This document shows positions 1-11,287 of a DNA stretch of 64,000 nucleotides, one piece after another. Under the pieces are notes generated by a model. The model saw nothing but the letters and a program-made list of their open reading frames with translations. It made no database searches and was not told the origin of the DNA. Origin of the DNA: Roseomonas aeriglobus (GTDB lineage: Bacteria; Pseudomonadota; Alphaproteobacteria; Sphingomonadales; Sphingomonadaceae); NCBI GenBank assembly GCA_016937575.1, contig JAFHKN010000002.1:62001-126000 (forward strand). The letters are read 5' to 3'. The position numbers were made by a program, and so were the translations under genes. Every line of letters begins with the position of its first letter. The first letter of the stretch is position 1.

Positions 1-144
1 CTGTTCGGCGCCGGGGTGCCGGGGTTCCTGGCGGGCAATCGCAAGACACTCAGGACGGTCGCGCTGATTTGCGGGCTGTTGGGTCTGGCGCTCTACGGCA
101 TCGCGACGTCGCGGCCGATGATGCCGGTGGTGGTGGCGAACTAA
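1..144 (+). CDS. C-terminal end of an unidentified membrane protein (partial)
   Basis: The frame is open from base 1 and stops with TAA at 142-144, so only the last 47 residues are visible. They contain one hydrophobic stretch (about residues 20-35, centred on LICGLLGLALYGIA) preceded by a basic GNRKTLR segment, which suggests a last transmembrane helix. The fragment is too short to assign a family. It converges on folP, and a short palindromic repeat lies in the gap. GC-rich codon use matches the neighbouring genes. Confidence 0.5.
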   Translation: MFGAGVPGFLAGNRKTLRTVALICGLLGLALYGIATSRPMMPVVVAN

Positions 145-156
145 CCTATCCATCGC

Positions 157-181
157 CATTCCCGCGAATGCGGGGATCGAT
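157..181. repeat. Short palindromic repeat, family C fragment
   Basis: CATTCCCGCGAATGCGGGGA forms a CCCGC...GCGGG hairpin. It resembles one arm of the larger repeats at 17572-17666 and 25884-25980. It lies between two convergent genes and could act as a transcript-end hairpin. Confidence 0.5.
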
Positions 182-255
182 AGTCACCGAAGACCGTGAG
201 TCTCCGGACGTTCAGCGCCAGTTGATCCTCGCCTACGCGGGGCGACGATAGTCTT

Positions 256-1389
256 CTAATCGCGCCGGCTGGTCAGCCCGGCGTCCTTCAGTCCGCGCCA
301 GACGCGGAGTGCCTGCACCGTTTCCGGCACGTCATGGACCCGCAGGATCTGCGCACCGCGATCGGCACCATGAAGCGCCAGCGTCACGCTGCCGCCCAGC
401 CGTTCGGCGACCGGCGCCTCGTTCGACAGCGCCCCGATCAACCGCTTGCGGCTGGCGCCCAGCACGATGCCGCAACCGAGTCCGTGAAACATGGCGAGGC
501 CGTTGAGCAGCGCAAGATTGTCGGCCAGAGACTTGGCGAAACCGATGCCCGGATCGATCAGGATGTTCGCGCGGTCCACGCCGCCCGCGACGACCGCCGC
601 GATCCGCGCCTCCAGCCAGTCGTATACCTCGATCAGCACATCGTCGTAGGTCGGGCGGGCATGCGGCCCCGCGGACGGATCGGGCGTGTGCATCAGCACT
701 ACCGGGCAACCGGCCGCCGCGACGACGCCGAGTGCGCGGTCGTCCCAGGCGAGCGCGGCGACGTCGTTGACGATGCCGGCGCCCGCGGCCAGCGCGGCTT
801 CCATGACGCCCGCCTTGCGCGTGTCGATCGACACCGCAGTGCCCGACGCAGCAAGCCGTTCGATGACGGGCCGGACGCGCGCGGTCTCGTCGCCCTCCCA
901 CACGGTCGCCGCGCCCGGCCGGGTCGATTCGCCGCCGACGTCGATGATCGCCGCCCCGGCCGCCGCCATGTCGAACCCGGCCCGCGCCGCGGCGTCGTCA
1001 TCGGCGTTCGCGCCGCCATCGGAAAAGCTGTCGGGCGTGCGGTTGAGGATCCCCATCACCTGCGGCTGGTCGAGCCGGATCGTGCGGCCGGGCAGCATGA
1101 TTGGTGCGCGCGGGGCGGAGATGGCGACCGCGAGGGTGCGGAGCCGCTCGGCCTGCGGGGGCGACACGTTGGCGATGACCGCGGGCAGGGCGGCGACGGG
1201 GACGCTTGCCTGCGCCACACGGGTCGTGCCGACGACGGCGATCAGTTCGTAGGCGGCGAACCACAGCAGCCCGCCGGCCAGCCGCGCGACCGTGCCGTCA
1301 CGGCCGACGGGGGTGTCGACGAAGGCTTCGGGGCGGAGGTACAGCCGGGCGTCGGCGGGAATCGTTTGCGGATCAATCACTACACCCAC
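256..1389 (-). CDS. folP: Dihydropteroate synthase
   Basis: The enzyme condenses 6-hydroxymethyl-7,8-dihydropterin pyrophosphate with p-aminobenzoate in cytosolic folate synthesis. Family motifs are clear: VMGILNRTPDSFSDGG (about residues 111-126), DVGGESTRPGA (150-160), SIDTRKAGV, DPGIGFAK and the C-terminal SRKR. At 377 aa it is about 100 residues longer than the usual 270-280 aa; the extra part is an N-terminal region before the TIM barrel whose role I cannot name. It is last in the minus-strand series rnhB-ccrM-folP, 118 bp after ccrM. No later start keeps the N-terminal region, and that region has normal codon use, so I kept the long start. Confidence 0.93.
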   Translation of the reverse strand: MGVVIDPQTIPADARLYLRPEAFVDTPVGRDGTVARLAGGLLWFAAYELIAVVGTTRVAQASVPVAALPAVIANVSPPQAERLRTLAVAISAPRAPIMLPGRTIRLDQPQVMGILNRTPDSFSDGGANADDDAAARAGFDMAAAGAAIIDVGGESTRPGAATVWEGDETARVRPVIERLAASGTAVSIDTRKAGVMEAALAAGAGIVNDVAALAWDDRALGVVAAAGCPVVLMHTPDPSAGPHARPTYDDVLIEVYDWLEARIAAVVAGGVDRANILIDPGIGFAKSLADNLALLNGLAMFHGLGCGIVLGASRKRLIGALSNEAPVAERLGGSVTLALHGADRGAQILRVHDVPETVQALRVWRGLKDAGLTSRRD

Positions 1390-1507
1390 CGTCCTTCAAG
1401 CCAAGGCATCGCGCCGCGGCAAAGCCGCGACGTCGGTCGGCACGCAGTGCCGCCGGCCGCAGCGCCGGCCGAGACGGCAAATCGGCTCAGCAATTCGCCT
1501 GCCGGCG

Positions 1508-2876
<1,369 letters not shown>

Positions 2877-3473
2877 TCAGAGCGGCAATTCTGCCTGCGC
2901 GACGGGCGCGAACGACCGGCGGTGGAGCGGGCTGGGGCCGTGTTCGCGCAAGGCGGCGAGGTGGTGGCGGCAGCCATAGCCCTTGTTCGAATGCCAGTTG
3001 TACGCCGGGTAGGTTTCGGCCGCGGCGATCATGATCGCGTCGCGGGTCGTCTTGGCCAGGATCGACGCCGCGGCGATCGACAGGCTGATCGCATCACCGC
3101 CGACGATCGGAGTGCAGGGATAGCCCCAGCGCGGGGATCGGTTGCCGTCGACCAGCACATGGCCCGGCGCGACGCCGAGTGCTTCGACCGCCAGCGTCAT
3201 CGCCTTCATCGTCGCCCAATAGATGTTGAGCGTGTCGATCTCCGCCGGCTCGACGATGCCGATGCCGACGTGTGCGCAATCGCGCAGGCGCAGCGCCAGG
3301 CGGTCGCGTTCCTTGGCCGACAGCTTCTTCGAATCGTCGATCCCGCGCGGCACGCCCTTGGCCGGCAGGATGACGGCAGCCGCCACGACCGGCCCGGCCA
3401 GCGGCCCGCGTCCGGCCTCGTCCACCCCGACGACGGGGGCAAGGCAGAGCTTTTCGTGTTTCAGGCCGGGCAT
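2877..3473 (-). CDS. rnhB: Ribonuclease HII
   Basis: The enzyme cleaves the RNA strand of RNA/DNA hybrids and removes misincorporated ribonucleotides. GVDEAGRGPLAGPVVAAA (about 16-33) holds the first catalytic Asp-Glu pair; later motifs include DSKKLSAKERD and a C-terminal HSNKGYG region. Its 198 aa is normal for the family. The start codon overlaps the thiD stop as ATGA, so the two genes are probably translationally coupled. Confidence 0.95.
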   Translation of the reverse strand: MPGLKHEKLCLAPVVGVDEAGRGPLAGPVVAAAVILPAKGVPRGIDDSKKLSAKERDRLALRLRDCAHVGIGIVEPAEIDTLNIYWATMKAMTLAVEALGVAPGHVLVDGNRSPRWGYPCTPIVGGDAISLSIAAASILAKTTRDAIMIAAAETYPAYNWHSNKGYGCRHHLAALREHGPSPLHRRSFAPVAQAELPL

Positions 3474-4228
3474 CAGAACCCCTTGGCCGCCTGCTGCCCC
3501 ATCGGGCCGTGACCTTGCCCCAGTCCGGGTGCGGCCTCCAGACTGGCGCGGACGAAGCGGATCGCGCGTTCGGTCGCCGTCGGGAGGGACAGACCGCCGC
3601 CAAGGCCGGTCGCGATGGCGCTGGCGAGTGTGCAGCCGGTGCCGTGCGTGTGCGGCGTGTGAATGCGCGGGTTGGACCAGCGCGCCACCTCGCCTTGCGC
3701 AGTGACGATGCGATCAACGACGTCCTCGCCATCGGCATGGCCGCCCTTGATGAGCAGGCTCGGACCATGCCCCAGCACGGCCGCCTCGCCACCCAGCGCG
3801 GCAAGCTCGGGCAGGTTCGGCGTAACCACGGTCGCGCGGCGCATCAGCCGTTCGAACGCGGCGATCGTCGCGTCGTCCGCCAGTACCGCACCCGAAGTTG
3901 CGATCATCACCGGATCGAACACGACCGGCGCGTCCAGCCCCTCTAGCACGTCAGCGACGACATGCGCGACGTCGGCCGACCCGATCATACCGATCTTCAC
4001 CGCGTCCACGCCGATATCGTCGATGCACGACCGCATCTGCTGCACCACGAAGTCGGCCCGCACCGGCATCACGCCCTGGACGCCCAGCGTATTCTGCGCG
4101 GTGAGTGCGGTGATCGCGGTCATCGCGTGGCCGCCGAGCATCGTCACCGTCTTGATATCGGCCTGGATGCCGGCGCCGCCGCCCGAATCGGATCCGGCGA
4201 CAATCAGGACGCGCGGCGTGGCGGTCAT
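3473..4228 (-). CDS. thiD: Hydroxymethylpyrimidine / phosphomethylpyrimidine kinase
   Basis: The enzyme phosphorylates HMP and HMP-P for thiamine synthesis. The N-terminus VLIVAGSDSGGGAGIQADIK is the ThiD signature, with ALTAQNT and the ribokinase-type anion hole HTHGTGCTLASAIA near the C-terminus. The ATG at 4228 gives 251 aa, normal for the family, and overlaps the upstream gene's stop as ATGA. The reading frame continues upstream but that extension has no family similarity. It overlaps rnhB at its 3' end. I saw no other thiamine genes in the window. Confidence 0.94.
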   Translation of the reverse strand: MTATPRVLIVAGSDSGGGAGIQADIKTVTMLGGHAMTAITALTAQNTLGVQGVMPVRADFVVQQMRSCIDDIGVDAVKIGMIGSADVAHVVADVLEGLDAPVVFDPVMIATSGAVLADDATIAAFERLMRRATVVTPNLPELAALGGEAAVLGHGPSLLIKGGHADGEDVVDRIVTAQGEVARWSNPRIHTPHTHGTGCTLASAIATGLGGGLSLPTATERAIRFVRASLEAAPGLGQGHGPMGQQAAKGF

Positions 4229-4449
4229 GCTTGGTAGCGCCGCTCGACCGACGCCGGATGGTCCTTCAGCGCCTTGCCGACCCGCGCGGGGCGATCGAGC
4301 AATTCGCCGCCGCAATTCGGGCAACGCTCGTCGAGCGCATCGGCGCATTCGGCACAGAAGGTACATTCGAACGAGCAGATGAAGGCACCCGCCTCGTCGG
4401 CGGGCAGATCGACGCCGCAGCGTTCGCAGTCGGGGCGCATGTCGAGCAT
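4225..4449 (-). CDS. DUF1272 zinc-ribbon-like small protein
   Basis: This 74-aa protein begins MLDMRPDCERCGVDLP and has several Cys pairs (CERC, FICSFECTFC, CPNC), consistent with one or two structural zinc sites. The pattern and length match the DUF1272 family, whose function is unknown. I chose the ATG at 4449 because family members start just before the first Cys pair; an upstream in-frame ATG would add 23 unrelated residues. Its stop overlaps the thiD start, making it the first gene of a DUF1272-thiD-rnhB transcript. Confidence 0.8.
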   Translation of the reverse strand: MLDMRPDCERCGVDLPADEAGAFICSFECTFCAECADALDERCPNCGGELLDRPARVGKALKDHPASVERRYQA

Positions 4450-4552
4450 GGCGGTCGCTCTATGCATTCTGCACGGCTGTGGAAAGCGGGCTTGCGTCGA
4501 TAAGCGGTAGTAAACCAATCTCGATTAGGCTGCGCGGTTAAGGGGGCAAAGC

Positions 4553-4939
4553 ATGATCAAGGTCGTCGTCGATCGATCGCACGCGATGGTAAGCCTGACC
4601 GCGGCCGGGTTCATTTCCGAAGCCGATGTCGCGGCGGCCGCCGTCGAATTGCATGCCGGAATTCGCTCGCTCGGCGACCGCGCGGGTCAGCATGTCACGC
4701 TATACGACCTGACCGGCGTCAATGTCGCGACGGGCGCGGTGCTCGAGGCGTTCAGCGTATTCTTCACCGATACCCGATACCGCTCGATCTGGGCGAAGCG
4801 GGTGGCGTTCGTGACGCGATCGTCGCTCGTCGCGCGCCAGATGAACCGGATGCGCGCCGAGCGACCCGACATGCAGGTGTTCGAGGATCGCGGGCGGGCG
4901 GTTGCCTGGTTGCTCGCGGCGGCGGATCGCGCGGCTTAA
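4553..4939 (+). CDS. STAS/SpoIIAA-like small cytosolic protein
   Basis: This 128-aa protein has no signal peptide or membrane segment. The pattern of a short beta strand (KVVVDRSHAMVSLTA), an amphipathic helix, a strand with YDLTG and a C-terminal helix containing FEDRGRAVAWL fits the SpoIIAA-like/STAS fold often found as orphan proteins in alphaproteobacteria. The ATG is preceded by a good ribosome-binding site (AAGGGGGCAAAGC). It is monocistronic and converges on glmM. The function is unknown; the fold call is inference. Confidence 0.7.
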   Translation: MIKVVVDRSHAMVSLTAAGFISEADVAAAAVELHAGIRSLGDRAGQHVTLYDLTGVNVATGAVLEAFSVFFTDTRYRSIWAKRVAFVTRSSLVARQMNRMRAERPDMQVFEDRGRAVAWLLAAADRAA

Positions 4940-5027
4940 CGGCGGGGCGCCACGCCCGTCGGACGGGGGCGCTTCGCGACCCCGCCGGCCCCGGCGAGTC
5001 CTGACTTTGCGATCGCAACGTCAGGCG

Positions 5028-6365
5028 TCAGGCCGCGGCTTTCACCGCCGCCACGATGCGATCGACCACCGTTTCGACCTGCCGGTGATCCTCACCCTCC
5101 GCCATCACGCGGATGAGGGGTTCGGTGCCCGACTTGCGGATCAGCAGGCGGCCCTTGCCGTCCAGTTCGGCTTCGGCGTCGGCGATGACCGCCTTGACCG
5201 TCTCGTTCTCCAGCGGCTGGGTGCCGGAGAAGCGGACGTTCTTCAGCAGTTGCGGGAGTGGTTCGAAGCGGCGGAGGACTTCGCTGGCCGGCGCGCCCGC
5301 ACGAACGACTTCGGCCAGCACCTGCAGTGCGGCGACCAGGCCGTCGCCGGTCGTCGCATAGTCGCTGAGAATGATGTGGCCCGACTGTTCGCCGCCGACG
5401 TTGTAGCCCGACGCGCGCATCTTTTCGAGGACATAGCGGTCGCCCACCGCGGTCCGAACCAGCCCCAGACCCTGCGCGGCGAGATGGCGTTCGAGGCCGA
5501 GATTCGACATCACGGTGGCGACCAGGCCACCGCCCCGCAGCCGGCCCTGACGTGCCCAGCCGCCCGCGATCGTCGCCATCAGCTGGTCGCCGTCGACGAT
5601 CTGGCCGGTTTCATCGACCACGATCAGCCGGTCGGCATCGCCGTCCAGCGCGATGCCGATATGCGCGCCCGAGGCGGCGACCGTTTCGCACAGCGTCAGC
5701 GGCGCGGTCGATCCGACCTGGTCGTTGATGTTGCGGCCGTTCGGCGTCACGCCGATCGCGATGACTTCGGCACCCAGTTCCCACAAGGCCGACGGGGCGA
5801 CCTGATAGGCGGCGCCGTTCGCGCAATCGACGACGATCTTCAGCCCGTCGAGTGTCAGGTCGTGGGGAAAGGTCGTCTTGGCGAAGTGGATGTAGCGGCC
5901 CTTGGCATCGTCGACGCGGCGCGCGCGGCCGATGTCGGCGGCCGGGGCCAGGTCGACGCGACCGTCGATCCCGTCCTCGATCGCCGCTTCGTCGGCGTCC
6001 GACAGCTTGTACCCGTCCGGGCCGAACAGCTTGATGCCATTGTCGAAGAACGGGTTGTGGCTGGCCGACAGCATCACGCCCATGTCGGCGCGCATCGACG
6101 CGGTCAGCATCGCAACCGCCGGCGTCGGCATCGGCCCGAGCAGGACCACGTCCATGCCCACGCTGGTGAAGCCCGCGACCAGCGCGGATTCGAGCATATA
6201 GCCCGACAGACGGGTGTCCTTGCCGATGACGACGCGGTGGCGGTGGTCGCCGCGCAGGAAGTGTTTGCCCGCGGCCATGCCGACCTTCATCGCCATCTCG
6301 GCGGTCATCTTGTCGGCGTTGGTCAGGCCGCGGATGCCGTCGGTGCCGAAATATTTCCTTGCCAT
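5028..6365 (-). CDS. glmM: Phosphoglucosamine mutase
   Basis: The enzyme converts glucosamine-6-phosphate to glucosamine-1-phosphate, feeding UDP-GlcNAc for peptidoglycan and lipopolysaccharide. The start [13 protein letters not shown] is canonical. The phosphoserine loop SASHNP puts the catalytic Ser at 102, the metal loop is DGDADR and the C-terminal phosphate-binding motif is RKSGTEP. The 445-aa length is typical. The frame runs about 100 residues further upstream, but that part overlaps the divergent symporter gene and has no family similarity, so the ATG at 6365 is used. Confidence 0.96.
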   Translation of the reverse strand: MARKYFGTDGIRGLTNADKMTAEMAMKVGMAAGKHFLRGDHRHRVVIGKDTRLSGYMLESALVAGFTSVGMDVVLLGPMPTPAVAMLTASMRADMGVMLSASHNPFFDNGIKLFGPDGYKLSDADEAAIEDGIDGRVDLAPAADIGRARRVDDAKGRYIHFAKTTFPHDLTLDGLKIVVDCANGAAYQVAPSALWELGAEVIAIGVTPNGRNINDQVGSTAPLTLCETVAASGAHIGIALDGDADRLIVVDETGQIVDGDQLMATIAGGWARQGRLRGGGLVATVMSNLGLERHLAAQGLGLVRTAVGDRYVLEKMRASGYNVGGEQSGHIILSDYATTGDGLVAALQVLAEVVRAGAPASEVLRRFEPLPQLLKNVRFSGTQPLENETVKAVIADAEAELDGKGRLLIRKSGTEPLIRVMAEGEDHRQVETVVDRIVAAVKAAA

Positions 6366-6436
6366 CGTGCCGTTTTCCGCAACCTTGTCGCCCGGTGAAG
6401 GGCCCGCCATAGCGCGAGGTCTTCGGAGAATCGAGC

Positions 6437-7705
6437 ATGTCGCAAGCCACCCGTATCCTGATCTCGCTCGTCGGCGGCCTCGTGCTCGGCATCCTGCTGG
6501 CGCGCGTCGCGCCCTCGGTCGATGCGGTCGGGGTCGCCATCGCCGAACCGGTCGGAACGATCTGGCTCCACGGGTTGCAGATGACGATCGTGCCGCTGGT
6601 CGTCGGGTTGCTGGTGACCGGGATCGCAGCGACGGCGGAGGCCGCGAAGGCGAGCCGGCTGGCAACGCGCGCGCTGATCGTCTTCATCGCGCTGCTGTGG
6701 ACGTCGTCGGCGCTGTCGGCGGCCATTTTCTTTGCACTGACCGGTCTGTTTCCGCTGGGGCCCGAGGCCGCGGCGGCGCTGAAGGGCGCGGTCGCCAGCG
6801 CAAGCGAAGTGGGTCAGGTGCCGCCCTTCAGCGAATTCCTGGTCGCGATGGTGCCGACCAACCCGCTGGCCGCGGCGGCCAATGATGCCTTCCTGCCGTT
6901 GATCGTGTTCACGGTCGCCTTCGCCTTTGCCGTCACGCGGCTGCCCGATGAACCGCGCAAGCTGCTGACCGGCGTGTTCCAGGCGGTGGCCGATGCGATG
7001 CTGATCGTCATCGGCTGGGTGCTGTGGCTGGCGCCGCTGGGTGTGTTCGCACTGGCGTTCGCGGTGGGGGCGAAGGCGGGGACGGCGGCGTTCGGGGCGC
7101 TGATCCATTATGTGCTGACGGTCACCGCCTGCGGGGCGGGCGTGACGCTGCTCGCCTTTCCGGTCGCGATCATCGGCGGGCGGCTGGGGCTGGGCAGCTA
7201 TCTGCGCGCGATGACCCAGCCGGCGGCGGTTGCGGTGTCGACCCAGTCGTCGCTCGCCTCGCTGCCGGCGATGCTGCGTGCCAGCGAGAAGCTGGGGCTG
7301 CCCGTCGCGACCTCGGGTGTTGTCCTGCCGCTGGCGGTGGCGATCTTCCGCTTCACCGGACCCGCGATGAACCTGGCGGTCGCGCTGTACGTCGCGCACA
7401 TCTTCGACGTGGAGCTGACCGCGGGGCAGATCGCGATCGGTATCGCCGCGGCGGCGGTCACGACGATGGGCGCCGTCAGCCTGCCCGGCACGATCAGCTT
7501 CGTCTCGTCGATCGCGCCGATCGCACTTGCGATGGGCCTGCCGATCGGGCCGCTGGCGCTGCTCGTCGCGGTCGAGACGTTCCCCGATATCATGCGGACG
7601 CTCGGCAATGTGATGATGGACGTCGCGGCGACCTCCGCGATCGGGCGGCGATCGGGCATGCCGAAGACCGAAGCCGACGCAATCCTGGCCGAGGCGCCGG
7701 AGTAA
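6437..7705 (+). CDS. Dicarboxylate/amino acid:cation symporter (DAACS family)
   Basis: This 422-aa inner-membrane protein has about eight hydrophobic helices plus re-entrant loops. The sequence [20 protein letters not shown] matches the third helix of GltP/DctA-type transporters, and later segments include [12 protein letters not shown] (the serine-rich HP1 loop) and [14 protein letters not shown] (HP2). The family imports C4-dicarboxylates, glutamate or aspartate with Na+ or H+; the substrate cannot be read here. It is divergent from glmM, and its stop overlaps the start of the macro-domain gene as TAATG. Confidence 0.88.
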   Translation: MSQATRILISLVGGLVLGILLARVAPSVDAVGVAIAEPVGTIWLHGLQMTIVPLVVGLLVTGIAATAEAAKASRLATRALIVFIALLWTSSALSAAIFFALTGLFPLGPEAAAALKGAVASASEVGQVPPFSEFLVAMVPTNPLAAAANDAFLPLIVFTVAFAFAVTRLPDEPRKLLTGVFQAVADAMLIVIGWVLWLAPLGVFALAFAVGAKAGTAAFGALIHYVLTVTACGAGVTLLAFPVAIIGGRLGLGSYLRAMTQPAAVAVSTQSSLASLPAMLRASEKLGLPVATSGVVLPLAVAIFRFTGPAMNLAVALYVAHIFDVELTAGQIAIGIAAAAVTTMGAVSLPGTISFVSSIAPIALAMGLPIGPLALLVAVETFPDIMRTLGNVMMDVAATSAIGRRSGMPKTEADAILAEAPE

Positions 7706-8205
7706 TGCGGGTTCGCGCGGTTCGGGCGGATATAACCACCCTGGCGGTCGACGCGATCGTCAATGCGGCCAATTCCTCGCTGCTGGGCGGGGGCGGGGTG
7801 GATGGCGCGATCCATCGCAAGGCCGGACCGGAGTTGGTGGCCGAGACGCGGACGCTGGGCGGGTGCCAGCCGGGACAGGCGAAGCTGTCGCGCGGCTATC
7901 GGTTGCCCGCGGGGCATGTGATTCATACGGTCGGACCGGTGTGGAACGGCGGCGGTCGCGGCGAGGCGGAGGTGCTGGCGAACTGCTACCGAAGCTGCTT
8001 CGCCATCGCCGCGCGCGAAGGGTTCGCGACGCTCGCGTTTCCGGCGATCAGTACGGGCATCTACGGCTACCCGGCCGAACCGGCAGCGCAGATCGCGGTG
8101 CGCGAGACGCGGGCGGCGCTGGCGGCGAATGCGGGGCTGGACTGCGTGACGTTCGCGCTATTCTCAGACGACCAACTGGCGATCTACGCGGCGTTGCTGG
8201 GTTAG
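7705..8205 (+). CDS. Macro-domain protein, probable O-acetyl-ADP-ribose deacetylase
   Basis: This 166-aa single-domain protein carries macro-domain motifs: [20 protein letters not shown] (ADP-ribose binding, with the family's Asn and Asp) and the loop ISTGIYGYP. Family members such as YmdB hydrolyse O-acetyl-ADP-ribose or remove ADP-ribose from proteins. The ATG overlaps the symporter stop (TAATG), so it is co-translated with a transporter, an unusual partner. A short palindromic repeat follows. Confidence 0.9.
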   Translation: MRVRAVRADITTLAVDAIVNAANSSLLGGGGVDGAIHRKAGPELVAETRTLGGCQPGQAKLSRGYRLPAGHVIHTVGPVWNGGGRGEAEVLANCYRSCFAIAAREGFATLAFPAISTGIYGYPAEPAAQIAVRETRAALAANAGLDCVTFALFSDDQLAIYAALLG

Positions 8206-8214
8206 AGCCAATAA

Positions 8215-8316
8215 GCCGCTCCTCTTCAGGGGGGGGGGTGAGTGGGGCGGTGCCGCGTACGGATCGCTCGTGGAGAGGCCCCACCCCCGGCCCCTCCCCT
8301 GAAGGGGAGGGGAGAC
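8215..8316. repeat. Palindromic intergenic repeat, family A
   Basis: The unit ends in a hairpin CCCCTCCCCTGAAGGGGAGG after GGCCCCACCCC, the same arrangement as at 38805-38904. An imperfect partner arm starts near 8219. It lies between the convergent macro and PBP genes and contains no gene. Confidence 0.75.
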
Positions 8317-8371
8317 ATGGGCGGGCGTCTTAAAAATTCAGCACGAACGGTTGGGGGAGGGCGCGAAGTCC

Positions 8372-10522
8372 CTACCGCGGTGCCACGGCCTCTTCATCCT
8401 CGTCCGGCGCACGTCGGTCCTCACGCCGCGGCGGGGGCGCATCCCGTCGCCGGTCGCTCGGCGCCACTGCGAAGCTGCCGTCGCGGCCTAACCGGACGTT
8501 GAGGCCCAGTCCTTCAATCTCCGCTGCCGGGGGCGCATCGTCGGTCGTGTACATCGGCTCGGTCGGATCCTCGAACCCCTCGATCAGGTTGCCCAGCGGA
8601 TCCTCCACCTCCTCGACCACCGGTGGTGGCGGTGCGGAGACGCCCAACGCCTCGATCATGAAGTCGCGCCAGATGCGCGCGGGGATGCCACCGCCGTGCA
8701 GGCCGGCATTGGGCGTATTGTCGTCGTTGCCGACCCACACGCCCGCGACCAGCCCCTGGGCATAGCCGACGAACAGCGCGTCGCGGCTGTCCTGCGTCGT
8801 GCCGGTCTTGCCGAAGCCGGTGATGCTGAGCGCGGCCTGCGTGCCGGTGCCACTGGCGATCGATCGCGACAGCAGCTCGCGCATCCCCTCCAGCGTCTTC
8901 TCGTCGATCTGCGTGCGGCGTCCACGCCAGCGGTCGATGAAGCCGGGCTCTTCCTCCGCCGACAGACCACGCGCGCGCACCGGATATTCGCCCGCGGCGA
9001 TCGCGGCATAGGCGCTCGTGAGCTCCAACAGCGACATCGACGAGGTGCCGAGCGCGATCGAGGCTTCGTTGGCGATCGGGCTGGTCACGCCCAGGTCGCG
9101 CGCAGCGCGGATCACGTTCGACACACCGACGTCCTTGGTCAGCCGCGCGGCAGCGACGTTCGACGACTTGGCGAAGGCACGCGCCAGGCTGATCTCGCCG
9201 GCATAGCGGCCGTCCGAATTCTTCGGGCTCCATTCGCCGATCGTGACCGGCTTGTCCTCGACGGTGCTCTCGGGCGTCATGCCGGAGCGGAGCGCTGCGA
9301 GATAGACGAACAGCTTGAAGGTGGACCCCGGCTGGCGCTTGGCCTGAACGGCGCGGTTGAACGGCGACTTCGCATAATCCTTGCCGCCGACCATCGCGAC
9401 GACCGTGCCGTCGGGCCGCATCGCGACCAGCGCGGCCTGTGCCTCGCGCAGGCCTGCGCGCCGGATCGCGCGTTCGGCGGCGCGCTGCATCCGCTGGTCG
9501 AGCGTGGTGGTGACGGTCAGTTCGCTCGCGATCTCGCCCGCCCGGTCGCGCGCCTGCGGCAGCACCCAGTCGGCGAAATAGGTGCCGGAGGGCAGTTCCC
9601 TGGTCTTTTCGACGTTCAGCCGCGCCGGGCCGACGTCGGCAGCCTCGGCCTTGGTCAGGAATCCGCTTTCGACCATCGCCCCGACGACCAGCTTCTGCCG
9701 CGCGCGCGCGCCGCTGAGGTTGATGGTCGGCGCCAGCCGCGAGGGCGCCTTGACCAGGCCGGCAAGCAGCGCGGCCTGCGCCACGCTCAGTTGTTCGGGG
9801 CGTTTGCTGAAATAATGTTTCGCAGCCGCCGACAGGCCGTAGACGTTGTCGCCGAAATAGGCGTTCGACAGATAGCGGCTGAGGATCTCGTCCTTGGTCA
9901 GCCACGCCTCCAGCCAGAAACTGATCATCAGCTCGCGCGCCTTGCGGCCGAACGTGCGGTCGGACGACAGGAAGGCGTTCTTTGCCAACTGCTGCGTGAT
10001 CGTCGATCCGCCTTCGCGCATGCCGCCGGCGCGCGCGTTGTTCCACATCGCCCGCGCAATGCCGCGGGGGGAGACGCCCCAATGCGAGTAGAAGCGCCTG
10101 TCCTCGATCGCCAGGAACGCCTGGGGAATGTGTTCGGGCAGCGTGCGGACGTCGACCGGGGCGCCGATCACCGCGCCGCGCCGCGCGATCGGCGTCTTGC
10201 CGTCATTGGCGAGCAAGGTGATGCTGGGCGGCGTCGGCGGCTTGAGCGACCGCGACAACGGCGCGGTTACCGCCAGCCAGATGATCGCGATGACCAGCAG
10301 TACGATGAACACGCCCGTCCCGCGGACGAACCAGCGGCCCCAGCGGATACGGCGCCTGGGTGGGGCGGGTGGCGGATCGAACCGCATGCCCTCGCCGGGG
10401 GGCGGCGTGGGCGGCGTGCTGCCCGTGGAAAGCTTCCCGGTGCGCGCGAAATTGGCGAAGGGGTCGTCGTCCGACGGCCCCATGCGACGGTCGGACGGAT
10501 CGAACGGCGGACCCAGATTCAT
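8372..10522 (-). CDS. Class A penicillin-binding protein (transglycosylase/transpeptidase)
   Basis: This bifunctional peptidoglycan synthase has 716 residues: a Pro-rich cytosolic tail (1-58), one transmembrane helix (about 67-88), a GT51 glycosyltransferase domain ([10 protein letters not shown] with catalytic Glu140; [10 protein letters not shown] 173-182) and a transpeptidase domain with STFK (active Ser400), SSN (453-455) and KTG (572-574). The C-terminal 90 residues are acidic, proline- and arginine-rich and probably disordered. All catalytic motifs are intact. It looks closer to PBP1A/2A-type than to PBP1b; the subclass is uncertain. It is monocistronic. Confidence 0.92.
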   Translation of the reverse strand: MNLGPPFDPSDRRMGPSDDDPFANFARTGKLSTGSTPPTPPPGEGMRFDPPPAPPRRRIRWGRWFVRGTGVFIVLLVIAIIWLAVTAPLSRSLKPPTPPSITLLANDGKTPIARRGAVIGAPVDVRTLPEHIPQAFLAIEDRRFYSHWGVSPRGIARAMWNNARAGGMREGGSTITQQLAKNAFLSSDRTFGRKARELMISFWLEAWLTKDEILSRYLSNAYFGDNVYGLSAAAKHYFSKRPEQLSVAQAALLAGLVKAPSRLAPTINLSGARARQKLVVGAMVESGFLTKAEAADVGPARLNVEKTRELPSGTYFADWVLPQARDRAGEIASELTVTTTLDQRMQRAAERAIRRAGLREAQAALVAMRPDGTVVAMVGGKDYAKSPFNRAVQAKRQPGSTFKLFVYLAALRSGMTPESTVEDKPVTIGEWSPKNSDGRYAGEISLARAFAKSSNVAAARLTKDVGVSNVIRAARDLGVTSPIANEASIALGTSSMSLLELTSAYAAIAAGEYPVRARGLSAEEEPGFIDRWRGRRTQIDEKTLEGMRELLSRSIASGTGTQAALSITGFGKTGTTQDSRDALFVGYAQGLVAGVWVGNDDNTPNAGLHGGGIPARIWRDFMIEALGVSAPPPPVVEEVEDPLGNLIEGFEDPTEPMYTTDDAPPAAEIEGLGLNVRLGRDGSFAVAPSDRRRDAPPPRREDRRAPDEDEEAVAPR

Positions 10523-10582
10523 GGCGACTGTATTAACAACCTAACACGCGACTCGCAAGTCGCCGAATGCGTGGGGACGACC

Positions 10583-11149
10583 TCAGGCCTCCAGCTCGAT
10601 GTCCCAATACAGCCAATCGCGCCATGTGTCGTGCAGGTAATTGGGTGGGAAGCTGCGGCCATGTTCCTGCAGCTGCCAGCTGGTCGGGCGGATCGGCTGG
10701 ACGTGGAGCGGCATCTTCGCTTCGCTTGGCGTCCGGCCGCCCTTGCGCAGGTTGCACGGCGCACAGGCGGTCGCGACATTCTCCCAGGTCGTGCGGCCGC
10801 CTTGCGCGCGGGGGATGACGTGGTCGAAGGTCAGGTCATGGCCGGTGCCGCAATATTGGCAGGCGAAACGGTCGCGCAGGAACAGGTTGAAGCGGGTGAA
10901 GGCGGGAAACTGCGACGGCTTCACATATTGCTTGAGCGCGATGACCGACGGCAGCTTCAGCGCCGCGGTCGGGCTGCGCACCTCGCGTTCGTAATGCGAC
11001 ACGATGTCGACGCGGTCGAGGAAGACCGCCTTCACCGCGGTCTGCCATGGCCAGATCGACAGCGGATAATAGCTGAGCGGGGTATAGTCGGCGTTGAGCA
11101 CCAGCGCCGGGCAACTGTCCGGGTGTCTGAGCAAATCGGGATGAAACAT
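10583..11149 (-). CDS. HNH endonuclease family protein
   Basis: This 188-aa protein has an HNH/His-Me zinc-finger core: CQYCGTG, then [20 protein letters not shown] and [10 protein letters not shown], giving two CxxC zinc pairs around the catalytic HNH. Upstream are the conserved [20 protein letters not shown] and [11 protein letters not shown] segments typical of housekeeping HNH proteins widespread in alphaproteobacteria, whose substrate is not established. I start at the ATG at 11149; a longer upstream frame overlaps the divergent dehydrogenase gene and is spurious. No methyltransferase or phage gene lies beside it. Confidence 0.88.
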   Translation of the reverse strand: MFHPDLLRHPDSCPALVLNADYTPLSYYPLSIWPWQTAVKAVFLDRVDIVSHYEREVRSPTAALKLPSVIALKQYVKPSQFPAFTRFNLFLRDRFACQYCGTGHDLTFDHVIPRAQGGRTTWENVATACAPCNLRKGGRTPSEAKMPLHVQPIRPTSWQLQEHGRSFPPNYLHDTWRDWLYWDIELEA

Positions 11150-11287
11150 GCGTTCCCCTCGCGCGTCACTGACGGCGTCATCGGTGCCAGCGATGACAGG
11201 GGCATGACAGCATGGGCGGCAGTGTCGGGTCAAGCGCTGGCGTCGCGCGCGCGCTGCGCTATGACGACCGCCAAAGGAGAGATTTCC

